Below are positions 9,819-21,216 of a DNA stretch of 64,000 bases, piece after piece. Each line of letters starts with the position of its first letter. Position 1 is the stretch's first letter. The notes under the pieces are model-generated. The model was not told where the DNA came from. It did no database searches and was given only the letters and a program-made list of their open reading frames with translations. Origin of the DNA: Exophiala sp. HKRS030 (Eukaryota > Ascomycota > Eurotiomycetes > Chaetothyriales > Herpotrichiellaceae). A program made the position numbers and the translations under genes. Where the stretch lies: the NCBI GenBank assembly GCA_023897205.1, contig JAHWDD010000012.1:682001-746000 (forward strand). The letters are read 5' to 3'.

Positions 9819-10988
9819 ATGCCCACCAAGACATTCACTCTCAACACTGGAGCACAGATTCCTGCCGTGGGCTTTGGGACGTGGAAGGCTGCACCTGGAG
9901 ATGCAGGCAAAGCGGTAGAAGAGGCCCTGAAAGCAGGTTACCGTCACATCGTAAGTGGAAATGGCATCCTGAGCGGTGGCGTGCCGGCTGATACAAGTCT
10001 CACAGGATTGCGCACCTTTATGTACGTTGTGTTGCCATCTGCTCTCGAGAAAACTCCGAGAAAGATTGACTCTGCTGACACGAATCTTGGCATCTATTAG
10101 ATTTCAATGAGCCGGAGATTGGCCAGGTATTCAAAGATACTAAGATTCCACGTGAGAAGTTGTTCATAACCACTAAACTGTATGTGATTCTCCATTTGTC
10201 CTCTCACAAATCCATCTGGCGGCTGTGTTTGCAAAGTCAATGAAAAAGATCTCAATCAGCGATGAAGGAGCAAGGGCTGATGCGAACCATTTCCAAACAA
10301 TAGCTGGTCCTCGGATCATCAACGCGTACCACAAGCTCTTGAGAAGTCGCTGCGTGATCTTTGCCTGGATTACGTGGACTTGTATCTGATGCATTGGCCC
10401 GTGACGTTGAGTCCAGATACAGGGGCCGAGTATGGAAAAGAGGACCGAAAGACGCACGTCCAAGGCTGGGACTTTTGCGATACTTGGCGCGAGATGGAGA
10501 AGCTGCTCTCGACGGGCAAGGTGCGAGCGATAGGCGTGGCAAACTTCTCGACCGTGAACCTCGAACGTCTCCTGTCGGTTGCCAAGGTGGTACCTGCGGT
10601 GAACCAGACGGAAATCCAGCCGCTGCTTCCTCAAGATAAGCTGCACGCCTACTGTCAGGCTAAGGGCATCCACCAGACAGCGTTTGGACCACTTGGCGGA
10701 TCCGGGAGCACTTTGCACGAGCACCCCGTCATCGTAGAGTTGGCGAAGAAGCATGGAGTCGACACCGGCAATGTGATGCTGAGCTGGGGTATTCAGAAAG
10801 GTTGGAGCGTGATCCCGAAGAGTACCAACCCACGTCGAATCGAGGCAAACCTGAAGAACAACTTTGTGTTGAGCCAGGAGGAGATGAAGGCCATGGATGG
10901 GCTAGCCAGGCCCAGAGGGAAGAGGTTCAATCGGCCTGACTGGGGCTCGACCATATTCCACGACGACGCAGCTGTAGAACTTGAATAA
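9819..10988 (+). CDS. Aldo-keto reductase
   Basis: Four exons (9819-9950, 10006-10021, 10101-10179, 10304-10988) encode about 303 residues. Exon 2 is only 16 bases and supplies part of the active-site segment; joining it yields GYRHIDCAPLY followed by FNEPEIG. The AKR tetrad is present: Asp and Tyr in that segment, Lys in TTKL, His in LMHWP. NADPH-binding residues lie near the end around [17 protein letters not shown]. Relatives include glycerol dehydrogenases and L-glyceraldehyde reductases, which reduce the aldehyde half released by keto-deoxy-acid aldolases. Its place after the permease and aldolase supports that role. Any model skipping the 16-base exon would lose the catalytic Asp and part of the catalytic Tyr codon. 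Confidence 0.9.
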
Positions 10989-11994
10989 AGAGAGCTGTTG
11001 ACTGGCCTCGATGAGGAAGAATTCAACGTTGAGGAGTAACAGAGGGCAACTTTTTGTCCTTGATGTAACTTACAAACGTCTCGAAATCCTATGCCCAGAC
11101 TCATGACGATCTTCATCACTGTTCGGTGCATGCTCTCTTTTGCGAATCCATCACTCCCTTGCATCGGGCATTCATCTGGGTGAGCTCTTGGAGCGCTTGT
11201 ACGTGGGTTCGCGGGTAGCCGTGACATCGAGGTCAATCTTGATCCCGGCAACGTGAATTTGGCGAAATCAACGTATGCGGTGTGCCACAGGATTGCTCCA
11301 GATTTGCGATGCCATCAAGTTGATTTCTCAGCATTGTACGAGTATCTCGAACTCACACGAAGTCAAATGTGCCTTGATTCGGTGGCTCGGTGATTTACCC
11401 TCCAATTCGGAAAATGCATTACCAGCTTCGGCATTTGAAAATGGTATCGCTTAACCCGCATATCAAAATGGAGGGCGTCCACTTATCATACCCTCTCTAA
11501 TAGTGTTCGCCTCTGATCCCAAGCTATTGACCAGACATGCTTAGTAAAGAATCAACTAGCGTGATGTTCAAAAATGGCCCGCTTTAGAATCCGGCCCGAC
11601 ATGGCTGTGTCGTGTGCCGCCGGATCCCGAACCGGAGAGCACGTATTTCAAACTCAACAAAGATACTGTAAAGCAGAGTCGGCATATTGCGGCAAAGCAC
11701 AGTAACTATCGACTGCCTTGTACGAAAAAGGATTCTCTTCGTACTTGAAATTCAAGTCTCATCATCAAATCATGCCAACCATGCTTAGATAATTATGCAT
11801 CTGAATTGCGAGTGTTATGAGGCCAATTGTGCTGTGGTGTGATCAAAATGCTCAAGGGGGGTCACCTAATATATTCTTAATGAGCCCAGAAACGAGTCGA
11901 TGAGAGTTTCCTGTCTGACGCTGAGTCTGGCTTGGTCTCGATATCGATCTTTCGTCTCGCATTATTGGATCAACCCCCCTAAAATCTACGAGGC
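10989..11994. other. Gene-free stretch of about 1 kb
   Basis: No convincing coding or RNA gene was found. It divides the sugar cluster from the quinone reductase and contains that gene's upstream region. Confidence 0.45.
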
Positions 11995-12792
11995 ATGCGA
12001 GTCCTCGTGGTTCTGGCTCACCCTGAGCGACAATCACTCACCGCGGCTCTGAGTAATGTCATCATCGAGGAGCTACAGACCGAAGGACACCAAGTCCAAG
12101 TGTCAGATCTGTACGCCATGGGCTGGAAGTCACAGATTGATCGAGAGGATTTCCGCGGGTTTCCTTCGGAGGAGCCTCTACGGGTCGCAAACGCCTCGCT
12201 TGAAGCATATACCGCGGCTCGTCTCACCGAGGATGTGATTGCCGAGCAAAGAAGACTTCTCTGGGCCGACACTGTCATCTTGCAGTTCCCTCTCTGGTGG
12301 TACTCCATGCCCGCCATCCTCAAGGGCTGGGTGGACCGTGTCTTCTCGTGTGGGTTTGCCTATGGTGTAGGCGAGCACAACGACAAGCACTGGGGGGATC
12401 GCTTCGGCGAAGGGGTGTTCGCCGGCAAGAGGGCCATGGTGGTGGTCACCACAGGTGGCTGGGAGGAACATTACTCGGGGCGTGGGATCGGGGGACCGAT
12501 CGACGACCTACTGTTTCCCATCAATCACGGCATGTTGTACTACACGGGTTTTGATGTGTTGCCTCCATTCGTGGTCTACCGTGTCGACCGCTACGATGAA
12601 GCTGCATTCAATGCTACAGCAGACCGTCTCCGTGAAAGGGTCCGAACTCTCACAATTACGGAGCCCATCCCTTATCGGCCCCAAAATGGAGGTGATTATG
12701 AGATACCAACCATGGTCCTACGCCAGGACCGATGTCAAGGCCAAGAGGGGTTTAGAGTACATCAAAGGCCATCATCTCACAAAGCACCGTGA
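11995..12792 (+). CDS. NAD(P)H quinone oxidoreductase, flavodoxin-2 fold
   Basis: Intronless gene for 265 residues of the NQO1/MdaB/kefF-like flavodoxin-fold family, which binds FAD or FMN and transfers two electrons from NAD(P)H to quinones. The N-terminal LVVLAHPERQSLT strand-loop contacts the flavin phosphate. The segment FPLWWYSMPAILKGW near residue 100 is the family hallmark, followed by DRVFSCGFAY and a TTGGWEEHYS loop that closes over the flavin. The C-terminal 40 residues (QNGGDYEIP) match longer family members. No signal peptide is seen; it should be cytosolic. It stands alone with large spacers on both sides. Redox defence or quinone handling for the nearby oxidative genes is possible but not shown. 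Confidence 0.9.
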   Translation: MRVLVVLAHPERQSLTAALSNVIIEELQTEGHQVQVSDLYAMGWKSQIDREDFRGFPSEEPLRVANASLEAYTAARLTEDVIAEQRRLLWADTVILQFPLWWYSMPAILKGWVDRVFSCGFAYGVGEHNDKHWGDRFGEGVFAGKRAMVVVTTGGWEEHYSGRGIGGPIDDLLFPINHGMLYYTGFDVLPPFVVYRVDRYDEAAFNATADRLRERVRTLTITEPIPYRPQNGGDYEIPTMVLRQDRCQGQEGFRVHQRPSSHKAP

Positions 12793-13475
12793 AGATTGTC
12801 CTTTTTGTGGTCGATCTCGAGAGTGACAAGTGATGGTATTGCACAGAGAAATCCCGCTGAGTCAAGGATCGGGATGCCTACAAGCTTCACCATGAATACG
12901 AGGTCGGCGTCTCATGAAGGGTGCATAGGAAGACACAGACGCATGATGAGAATCATAGAATGTACCAGGTGTGTCAACACTTGAATGGAAGAATAGAGAC
13001 TCAATATAGATCACAGTTGCTAAACCACCTTCTTTTAATGAAGCGTCTAGATTGCATGCTTGCTCACTGCCTTTCAAGATAGACTATGGACCGTCATGGG
13101 TCTGAGAGCGAAGCGTGAGGGTGAAAGATTCTCTGTCGGGTCCCAAAGGCCCCGGAGGATGGAAGAACACAAGGGGCAGGGACAACCCATTAGGAACCTT
13201 GGGAATGCCACTATAACTAAGTTTCGATATGGACGGAGGAATTAAATAAACGAGAATGTAAAATGAGTGACTTAAAATTACCTACATAGCAAAAGGGCTA
13301 GTCTGGGAAATGAGTGTCGCAAAGATGCTTTGGAAAAGCATTCCAGCAAGCATGGTACTTGGGCGTTCTTCCTCTTCCCGTCCGTACCTCTATTTCCCTT
13401 TTTGCCTTTTGACGAGCCCATGGGGTCTATCTCTACCTTGAGCTGAGGAGCCTCTCTTCTGTCCTCAGACACCTA
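12793..13475. other. Convergent intergenic region
   Basis: It lies between the 3' ends of the quinone reductase and DJ-1 genes. Only 3' flanking sequence is expected, and nothing else is visible. Confidence 0.4.
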
Positions 13476-14192
13476 TCACAAGTATACCGGTACGTGGTGA
13501 GTGGCTATTTGTTTGCCATCTTTGCCATATCTCTTTGGCAGAACGGTGAACAAGCCGTCGCTGTCACGAGGCTCAAAGTCCAAACCCAAGGCACCGTGTG
13601 TCAGGATAGCCAGGCCGTAATTCTCCTTGATCCAGTGGGCAAACATGTCCATCCCAGCCACGGCTCCACTCGCAGTCCAGAGGTTTCCATCGATGATCCA
13701 TTTCCGTTCCTTTGTCCACTTGACCTTGGGGAATTGCTTGCTGACCCAGTTGTACTCGATGTTGTTGATGGTTGCTTTTTTACCGTCGAGCACACCTGCC
13801 GCCGCCAGGACCGCAGCGCCCGTGCAGGTCGAGAAGGTGGGTTTGCCTGAGGCGACGTGGCGACGGATGAATTCTGCGTACTTTGGGGCCAGTTGGAACG
13901 AGAGGGGGTCGGGGCCGCCGATGAGGAGGATATCCAGCTCAGGGCAATCGTCGACCGTCGTGGTCGGGATTACTTCGTAATTGCTGGTCAAGAGCTTGAC
14001 GGGGTCGCGGGTCAGTCCAATATGGTGGAACTTGAAATCCGGTGCTCTTTCCAGCACTTCATCCTCGATCGGGATGAGTTGTTTCAAGATGCTGGCAATC
14101 TCTGCACCCGACGAGTTGAGTAGGTCGGTGGGACCGATCACGTCGATGGCCTGGTAGTTGTAGACAAGACTGCCTACGTTGACCGGTGCCAT
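13476..14192 (-). CDS. DJ-1/PfpI superfamily protein
   Basis: Single-exon protein of 238 residues with the glutamine-amidotransferase-like DJ-1/PfpI fold. The nucleophile elbow FSTCTGAAVLAAAGVLDG near residue 120 carries the reactive Cys; the acidic partner is probably in the N-terminal DVIGPTDLL segment. LLIGGPDPLS forms the strand before it. Fungal relatives are annotated as ThiJ/PfpI or isonitrile-hydratase-like and are often of unknown substrate. There is no regulatory AraC-type DNA-binding tail, and the length fits a stand-alone enzyme. The ATG at 14192 follows a gene-free 5' region with a TATA-like element. Function may be glyoxalase-like detoxification or hydration of a small molecule; neither is demonstrated here. 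Confidence 0.85.
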   Translation of the reverse strand: MAPVNVGSLVYNYQAIDVIGPTDLLNSSGAEIASILKQLIPIEDEVLERAPDFKFHHIGLTRDPVKLLTSNYEVIPTTTVDDCPELDILLIGGPDPLSFQLAPKYAEFIRRHVASGKPTFSTCTGAAVLAAAGVLDGKKATINNIEYNWVSKQFPKVKWTKERKWIIDGNLWTASGAVAGMDMFAHWIKENYGLAILTHGALGLDFEPRDSDGLFTVLPKRYGKDGKQIATHHVPVYL

Positions 14193-15439
14193 TTTGTTCG
14201 TTGACCTTTTCTTTTTTGGATTATCGCTAGCTAAAACACTTTGTGATGTTTTCTTGAATATATGGACGAGTGAAGAGATGACTTGGGGATACGAAAGCAG
14301 AAGTGTCGTTCTTGCCTGCTTCCTTTATATACTGTTCATCAACCGTCTACTTACGCGATTCAGTAAACACTTGACCTCTCGTGTCAGGCAAAGGGTCATC
14401 TAGGACAATGACAAATCAACGCGACAATCTCATCGTCAGTCCACAACACTCTAGATGCCCATCAAACCCGGGACTGCATGTGTTACTGTTACTACATATA
14501 GCAGGTTGCTAGATATAGCATTTCACCCCCGGAATGGAAATAATGCTGAAAATGCGTTAGGCGAAGCCCATAGGGAAAAGCAGCCAAACGATGGTTGTCG
14601 AGAGGCCCGCAGGTCCCCACGCACTAGCCCATCGAGGAAGTCTTGCCAAAACTGGCCGAGTCTAAACGAAGGTATTCTGGACGTTTACTGAGCCCTCACT
14701 TAGCACTGTGGGCTCAGAGGGCACGTTTTAGATGATGGGAATAATACGAAGTTTGCAATAATTGTCGTCCCCCCAACTCAGTAAGACAACCAAAATGATT
14801 ACCATCTTGCCCGAGTTTGTGTCACAAAGACTCTCCACGGGGTTTGAATGTCTGAGGAACGCGTCGATTACAAATGCGGATTGGAAAACACAACCCGTCG
14901 AAAGATATCCGCACCACGTCCTTTGAAGTCTATACACAACACACAAGTGCCGATGACATCTGTCGGTAGGCTGGAGGTCTCCATGTGTGCAATGGGCAGA
15001 TGATAGTCTCATTTGAAAAGTCGCTGGGACGGCCAATCAAGGCGGATGTGGAGGATCAGGATGGCCGTGAAAGACGACACTACGGGGCAGTAGATTCGAG
15101 ATCTAATGGAGATTGTTGAGATGGTAAAGCCTGTCTGTGAGCAGCTCACCAGAAATTTTGACTCCCAGATTGTTTTGGGGTGGCACAGCCTCTACTCGCT
15201 GCCAGCTCTCAAAAGATACATCAAACAGCTGCGATGACTCCGATCGTCAACGAGCCACTGTCTTGTCAGCCTCTCCCGCAGACTTGGATTGGGAAACAAC
15301 CCCGGCCTGCGCTGTGGCAGCCACGAAGCGAGAATTGTTGGCACGGTCTCTCTCCACGATATTTTTGTCAGTTTTGTCAGTTTTTGGTGGGCATTAGAGT
15401 CCTGGCAAATTTCGAGTCTGGAGCACATAATGTTCCTTC
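14193..15439. other. Gene-free stretch of about 1.2 kb
   Basis: No coding sequence with recognisable homology was found. A TTTATATA at 14324-14331 (TATATAAA on the minus strand) is a plausible TATA element for the DJ-1 gene, about 130 bases upstream of its ATG. The right part is the 3' flank of APN2. Confidence 0.4.
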
Positions 15440-17310
15440 TCATCCCGGTTCACGCGCATCCCAGTCACTGGCCCAGATGAAGGTAGAGCATCTCCACTGA
15501 CTTCCTTTCTCCTGTTTCCCACTTGGACCCAGTGGCCGGTTGCACATCCAGAATGATCGGCCGCAGTTCACCCCTGGTTTCTTTGTAACCATTGTCTTGC
15601 AGGGCTCGCCGTGCTCGCACTTTGGTGCAACCGGCTTCGAGAACAGTTTACCCCATGTCTGCTTCGAGGCAAAGTTGGCGGCTTCGTCTTCAAATGAGGC
15701 GATTGATCTTGACGGCGAAATCACGGTCACGGCAGCTAGAGAGTTCTCAGTCGGCATCGTGTCCTCGTTCTTGGTGGGTTCTGGATCAGCTGTCGACAAG
15801 ACATCTGCTGCGCTCGCTGGAGCTGAGGGTTTGGCCGTAAAGAACCCTCGCAGGCTCTGTTGGCCTTTTCCAGCCCCGTTGGGAGTTGACTGTGATTTGC
15901 TCCTCTTGGCCGCAGGGAGGGTATCAGGTTTCGCGGGGCGTTTCCCGGTGGCGGGTCTGGAATCGGTAGAAGTGTGTGAGGTTGTTGTTGATAAGGCTGC
16001 ACCTTCAATTGGAGTAGACTTGGTAGTTGTAGCGGCAAGAGGGAGCGCCGAGGGCTGCACCGCAACCAGACTGTCGTCCATGTCCGATGCAGTACTCTTG
16101 GCTTTTGGTAATGACTCTTTCTGCGTGAACATATCTCGAATGCTCCGCCGCTTGTCAAACTCCTGAATCAACTTGCCAGACATGGGCAGCATGTTCTTGC
16201 TCGACCACTCATACTTGCGGATCCCATTCTCGAACATGCCGGGCGGGTTGATGATATCCAGGATGTGCCGGGTGTCTCCATCGATGCTCACATTGTCGTT
16301 GAGTACGGCGAACACAGGGCAGTGATCGGAACCCATGAGCCCTTCCTGAATATTGGCATCGCAGAACCAGTTTTTCATGTCGTGGCTGCAAATGACGTAG
16401 TCAATCCTCGCGCCATAGTTTCCAGGACGAGCATTGACTTTGGTCTCCCAGCAAGTGTACATGCCGTGGCGACCTTCGTTGAAACCACGACAAAGATCCC
16501 ACAGTATCGGGGTCTCCCGTCCTTCATCCCTTGCACCGTGGACCTTGCCTCCGACCAGAAGTTGATTGAGCATTCGCCTTGCTGGGGTAGATATCCACTC
16601 CACAGCGTCGAGACCGTGCTTTCTCATACTCTCTTCAGCCGCCGCTGTGTCAATTTCTTCTCTTGAGATGTTGAGGTCGCCTGTCCAGACCACTCTCTTG
16701 CCCATGTTCACCAGATTTCGTATTCTCGCATCAAGGATCCGCAGAAAACTCGTCCGGAAGTGCGTTCGCGTTTCATCTCGTTCGGCAGGGCAATAGGTTC
16801 CGATGAGGACAAAAGCCGGAAATTCCAAAATGACGCATCGGCCCTCACAGTCGAGAGTGGCAGGGTCAAAGTCCGCCTCCGACAGCTGCTCTGCGTTTGG
16901 ATATCCCCCGATTTGCTCTTCTGGCGGCAGATCCCGGAAACTGGTGGCCGAATTGGGAGGAGTCAAAACACCGGTGATGCCTTCTTCGGCTCTGATGGGC
17001 GCGCAAGTCGCGTTTCGAGTGTATATGACTACACCCGAGTATCCTGGCACTGTCAGTTATATCGTGACTTGAAGTTGGTCGCATTGATACCTTTCTTGTG
17101 CTTGGGGAGACTCCAGTAGTTATCCCAGCCCGGCACCAGGACCATGTCATCTCGCAAGTCTTTCCTTTGGATCTTGGTCTCTTGAAACACCACAATATCT
17201 GCCTCTAAAATCTCGAACATGGCCTCGAAGGTTCGTTTGTCGCGCCATGGCTGGTACGCGAAAGGATTACGAATGCCATTGACATTCCAGGATGTGATTC
17301 GGATGCCCAT
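15440..17310 (-). CDS. APN2: AP endonuclease 2 (Apn2), exonuclease III family
   Basis: Two exons, 17310-17091 and 17043-15440, encode about 607 residues. The N-terminal 330 residues are the ExoIII-type endonuclease/exonuclease/phosphatase domain: SWNVNGIRNP at the start, metal-binding Glu in FQETKIQR, the VWTGDLNIS Asp/Asn pair and the SDHCPV His near residue 310. A long Ser/Thr/Pro/Lys linker follows. It contains a PCNA-binding PIP box, QQSLRGFF (Q-x2-L-x2-F-F), and then a C-terminal zf-GRF domain with CEHGEPC, GRSFWMC and WRC cysteine/histidine ligands. This is the full eukaryotic Apn2 layout, which cleaves abasic sites and trims 3' damage during base excision repair in the nucleus. It is a conserved housekeeping gene between two accessory regions. 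Confidence 0.96.
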
Positions 17311-18024
17311 TGCTAGGAGAAGGTATGCGTGTCATGGCCATTGGCCGTTGGTGCATTCGTGTCACGCGAGAGAGTCGTGTTCGCGCGAATTGAGGAATGA
17401 AAGTCAGTGTGACCACTATGATGGCAAGCTGGCTGCGCCGTCGAGGGCCAACCGTGCCCGCTGCCTCCGAGGACTTGTTTTCTGTGGCATCTAACGCAGC
17501 GACAAACCCTGCCAACAAAGATAAAATGAGCGAGAAGTATGTTGACAACGATGACTCCATGTCGCCATGCACGCGCATTTCACCCCAGAATTTGGTGCAC
17601 GTGATCGAGCTTAGTCATCTTTGCCTAAATCGCCAACATGGCAGAGAACAAAAATAAATACGTCCCGCCAACGCGTGGTTTACTCTGTTTACATACAATT
17701 TGGTGGGACCCTCGTGGCAAATCATAACTACCCTTCGTCGAGAAATGAGCATTCTTTGATTTGCTTGTGAATCCATGCCTAGACATGGGTCTGATCACGA
17801 ACATATCCGAACATTGGATGATTTATCGCCCAGCCCCCCCTCGTTAACCAGGTTCCACGGCTTCTACCGCAAAGTCTCGCGCGACCTCGATGTAAAGTAC
17901 TCTAGGTAGTGAACATGGCCAGCATGCCTACCGTATTTTGGAAGGAACCATACCTTCAGCTCTGGCCCTCTCCGCAACGATCCTAGACGAGGCGAGGGGT
18001 CTGAACCCGAAACCCAACTCTTCA
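17311..18024. other. Intergenic region between APN2 and a Zn2Cys6 gene
   Basis: No gene is visible. It carries the 5' flank of APN2 and the 3' flank of the transcription factor gene. Confidence 0.4.
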
Positions 18025-19585
18025 TCATTGAGAGCCAACGAAGGTTTTTTCGATTCTGATTATATCTTGGAGAAGCTGCAGGGCCATTGCGTTACCTGCA
18101 GTCTCGCCAATGGTCTGAAGGCGCCGTTTGATCCAATCTCGGGTGTGATTATTGATGTTCGAGGACTTTCCTGCTAGATAGAGACACCAGATGAGCATGT
18201 ATCCGCCCGGTACACTTGCCGGGGAGGAGGAATCATCCGACAAATCTCGTTCGGACACAGGGGATATAAGCCCCAAGGCTTGTGGGACGGTAGCAAGGAT
18301 ATCATCCACTAGCTTGTACAGGATCTGTAGACTTTCGTGGAGTTTTTGTGTCATGTGTGTTCTGATGACAGGCTCGAGATCGGTGTCAAGAACCTTTTTC
18401 AGCAGGTAGCATATGATCTCGCAGTCACACAATTGAAGCATTCGCAAGTTATTCCAGAGTCTGATTGCCCACGAAGAGTGATAGAGGTCAAATCGACCAT
18501 TATAAAATGCTTCCGGGTCACCACAAGAGTCGGGGTTGCTTGTGTATGGTTCTTCTGCAGCGAGTAGCGGATGGACATGCTGAAAATCATCTTGGAGGGA
18601 AGTTGCTTCTTCCAGGAAAGTGGAGACAGAGATGCGACCGTGGTTGTTGACCAAGTTCTCATAGAGGTTCACACATCGAACGGCCAACGTGCCCAGCACC
18701 CAAAATCCAAAAGAGGCTGCCATGGTCTTGCTAGCCTCCTCCTGCAGCTCTCGCATATCATCTGGGTATGGCTGGCATTGATGGAGACATACTACCACCA
18801 GATCCGCACGTACTTGGTTGAACATGAAAATCTGCGATGGTCCGGAAAATTGATCCTTGCCACGAGCAACTACCAGTGCTGCAGCCCCTTGAACGTGTCG
18901 GACCCATGACTCGAAATTCGAAACGTGCTCAAACACCCCCAGAGAAATTACCGACATCAAGGTGCTATCCTTGAGGGACTCGCCGGGTGACGCCAGCGCC
19001 GCGTTTACATTTCGAATGGCCTCCAAGTATTTGATGCGCGCATGATTAGCCAATCCAGGCTGTTGAGTGGAGTGGGCCAGCGCGACGAGGCCTACGGCGG
19101 CGATGCTGGCCACCAGCGTCGGGTGCTGGTTGTCAGCATTGAAAACAGTCGGAATGTAGTTCAGGAATCCACGCGAAGGAGACTGGCCCCCGATGACGAA
19201 GTTGTGCAGGAAGTAGTTGACACCAATCTCGTCAATACTGGGTCCGGGCCCAGAGGCAGGCGAAGCTGAGTAGCCAGCTCGGCTGGCAGTCGCTGATTCT
19301 GCCCTTCTCTCCTTGGCACGCGTTATAGTATGATCGGTCTGATCACGGAAGACGAGTTCCCAGTCATCTCGGTATCCAGAACAGTTCTCCCGCAAACGAA
19401 TGCATTGTCCACAATGAGGAACTTGGAGGTCGCACTAGAGGAGAAAGGACGAGATTAGCATTGCCTTCGCGGAAACACGGGTAGTTCCATGAATAATGTG
19501 GGAAACTAGATATCAGAAGGTCACCTACCCGTCGTTTGACCGCCCGGCAGTTAGCACAACTTCGAGAAGCTCGTGGGCGAGACAT
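18025..19585 (-). CDS. Zn2Cys6 transcription factor with Fungal_trans_2-type domain
   Basis: Two exons, 19585-19529 and 19434-18025, give about 488 residues. Exon 1 encodes MSRPRASRSCANCRAVKRR and exon 2 continues CDLQVPHCGQCIRLRENC, so the intron interrupts the zinc cluster; spacing is Cys-x2-Cys-x6-Cys-x5-Cys-x2-Cys-x6-Cys. The remaining protein is helical and resembles the Fungal_trans_2 regulatory domain, with the HARIKYLEAI and LGVFEHVSNFESWVRHVQGAAALV segments typical of that group. An earlier in-frame ATG at 19690 would add 35 residues; I prefer 19585 because the zinc cluster normally begins within a few residues of the start. Its target is unknown. The closest gene on its 5' side is the membrane-protein gene at 20357. 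Confidence 0.88.
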
Positions 19586-20356
19586 GTCGTTATGGGCACG
19601 ATGATGGAGGTGGCTTGGAACGCTGCCGGTTCTGACAAGCACACAGGAAGAAAGCTTGGTTAAACAAGCATTGATGACAACAGACCGCACTCAACCGGAG
19701 TATCCCCCGATTCACCGGTGTCAAATCAGCGTTGCAGTCTCCCGAGTCCGCCATACTTGCTAAGCATAAGATCTGCTTCAGCTCTACGAGACAAGGACGA
19801 GGACAATAGGCCGGAATTGGGCATCAAGGGATTCCTGCCTTTATTGGGATGCCTAATATGCGTATATCCAAACAAGTCCACGCGCAGAGCATGGCCCAAA
19901 GTTGACCTTCAAAGTACGTCGTCACTCCAGTATATTCTGGGGAGGTTTAGTGGACCATCATTCAGTCGATCTTGCCGTAAGCCCCTAGTCTTGCGAAACT
20001 AAGAAACACGTTTTCCAAAGGTTTCGCTTGCCTGGCAGTTCGATCAGGCCTGAATAGCAGAGAGCCCTCTGATTTGCTAAGCATTATTTTGGCCCTACGG
20101 GCCCCAAATTCAACAACTTAGTCCTATTTGGGTAGGCCAGATGTTCCGCCAATCAACATATTGGGCTTCGGTGAAAGTGCGACGGTGAAACACGTCCAAA
20201 GCCATGGCTGTGTTCTTGCGGCTCTCGAAAGGACAGAATGCCGTTCGAAAATATAAAGGGGGGCAACTGTCCGTCTCCTGGGTCGTAGTCAAGTGCCTTG
20301 ACAACTTTACTTTATTCCTTGAATACTTCTGCTTCTACTATTCGTGTTGCGCTACG
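19586..20356. promoter_or_regulatory. Divergent promoter region
   Basis: Gene-free 771 bases between divergent starts. TATAAA at 20252-20257, about 100 bases before the membrane-protein ATG, is a reasonable core element. Confidence 0.4.
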
Positions 20357-21216
20357 ATGGGCGCCGTGACATATCGAGATGGCATAGCCATCCTCCAACT
20401 CATCGTTTTTCCATTTGTTGTCGCTGCTGCGTTGTTCATCTGGAAACGAACCGGTTGGAGGATCGGCAGCAAGATCTGGCGATTCGCTGTGACACTGGGC
20501 CTCATCCGGATCGCAGGCAGCATTTGTTCCTTGTTGACCATCAGCCACGATTCTTACAACGTAGAGGTTGCCGTGGCAGTGTGCGAGCTCATCGGTATTG
20601 CGCCTCTGTTGTTGACCTATGTCGGGATTCTCAGACAAATGTGAGTTGGCTAGAGCGAATTTGGTGGGCCTGGACGTACACTGACTGATACAACCTCGAC
20701 AGCGACATGGACCAAAGGATGAATCCCCGACTAGTCAAGCTGCTGACTCTTGCCGGCTTCATCGCCCTTGCCCTCGGCATCGCAGGAGTCAGCACTGCAG
20801 ATGATAGCAACACCACCTATCATGCAGATGGCATGGTTAAAGCGTCAATGGGCATCTTCCTCGCCATATTTGTCATCGTCATCTTAGCCTGCGGTTGGCT
20901 ATATGCCGACCTCCGTTATCACATGAGGGTGTTTCAGAAGAGGCTCTTTCTTGCCAGCTTTCTCTCCTACCCCTTCCTGCTGGTGCGCTTGATCTACTCG
21001 GCAATCGGCGACTACACCACCAATCACGATTTCTCGGTTATCGATGGCAATGCCACAATCTATCTGTGCATGAGCGTCCTGGAGGAGATCATTGCCATAG
21101 GCCTCACTATGATCCTTGGACTGTCGGCCGTGATGCAAAGGGACTTCGTCAAACTCGCTCAAGAGCCTTCGCCTGAGCGAACTGGGCTTCGACATGATAT
21201 GGATGTTGCAGTGTGA
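20357..21216 (+). CDS. Seven-span fungal integral membrane protein (DUF7702-like)
   Basis: Two exons, 20357-20640 and 20703-21216, encode about 265 residues. Seven hydrophobic segments can be counted, beginning with AILQLIVFPFVVAAALFIW. A WRIGSKIWRFAVTLGLIRIAGS stretch (positively charged loop, then helix) and a conserved-looking FLASFLSYPFLLVRLIYS helix resemble the fungal DUF7702 family, known only as multi-span proteins of unknown role. Asn-x-Thr sites at the extracytosolic loops would fit plasma-membrane or endomembrane placement. No enzyme motif is present. The gene is divergent from the Zn2Cys6 factor. I cannot assign a function. Confidence 0.8.

Noticed and set aside
10173..10754. 193-residue open frame on the minus strand
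   Set aside because: It lies antisense to the AKR last exon and intron and has no family resemblance; the AKR exons explain the region.
439..10988. Naming the left cluster as sialic-acid catabolism
   Set aside because: Only the propeller fold and aldolase superfamily point there. No epimerase, kinase or deacetylase of a sialic-acid route is present, and both families have other substrates.
15540..16166. 208-residue open frame on the plus strand
   Set aside because: It is antisense to the low-complexity linker of APN2, where reverse frames often stay open.
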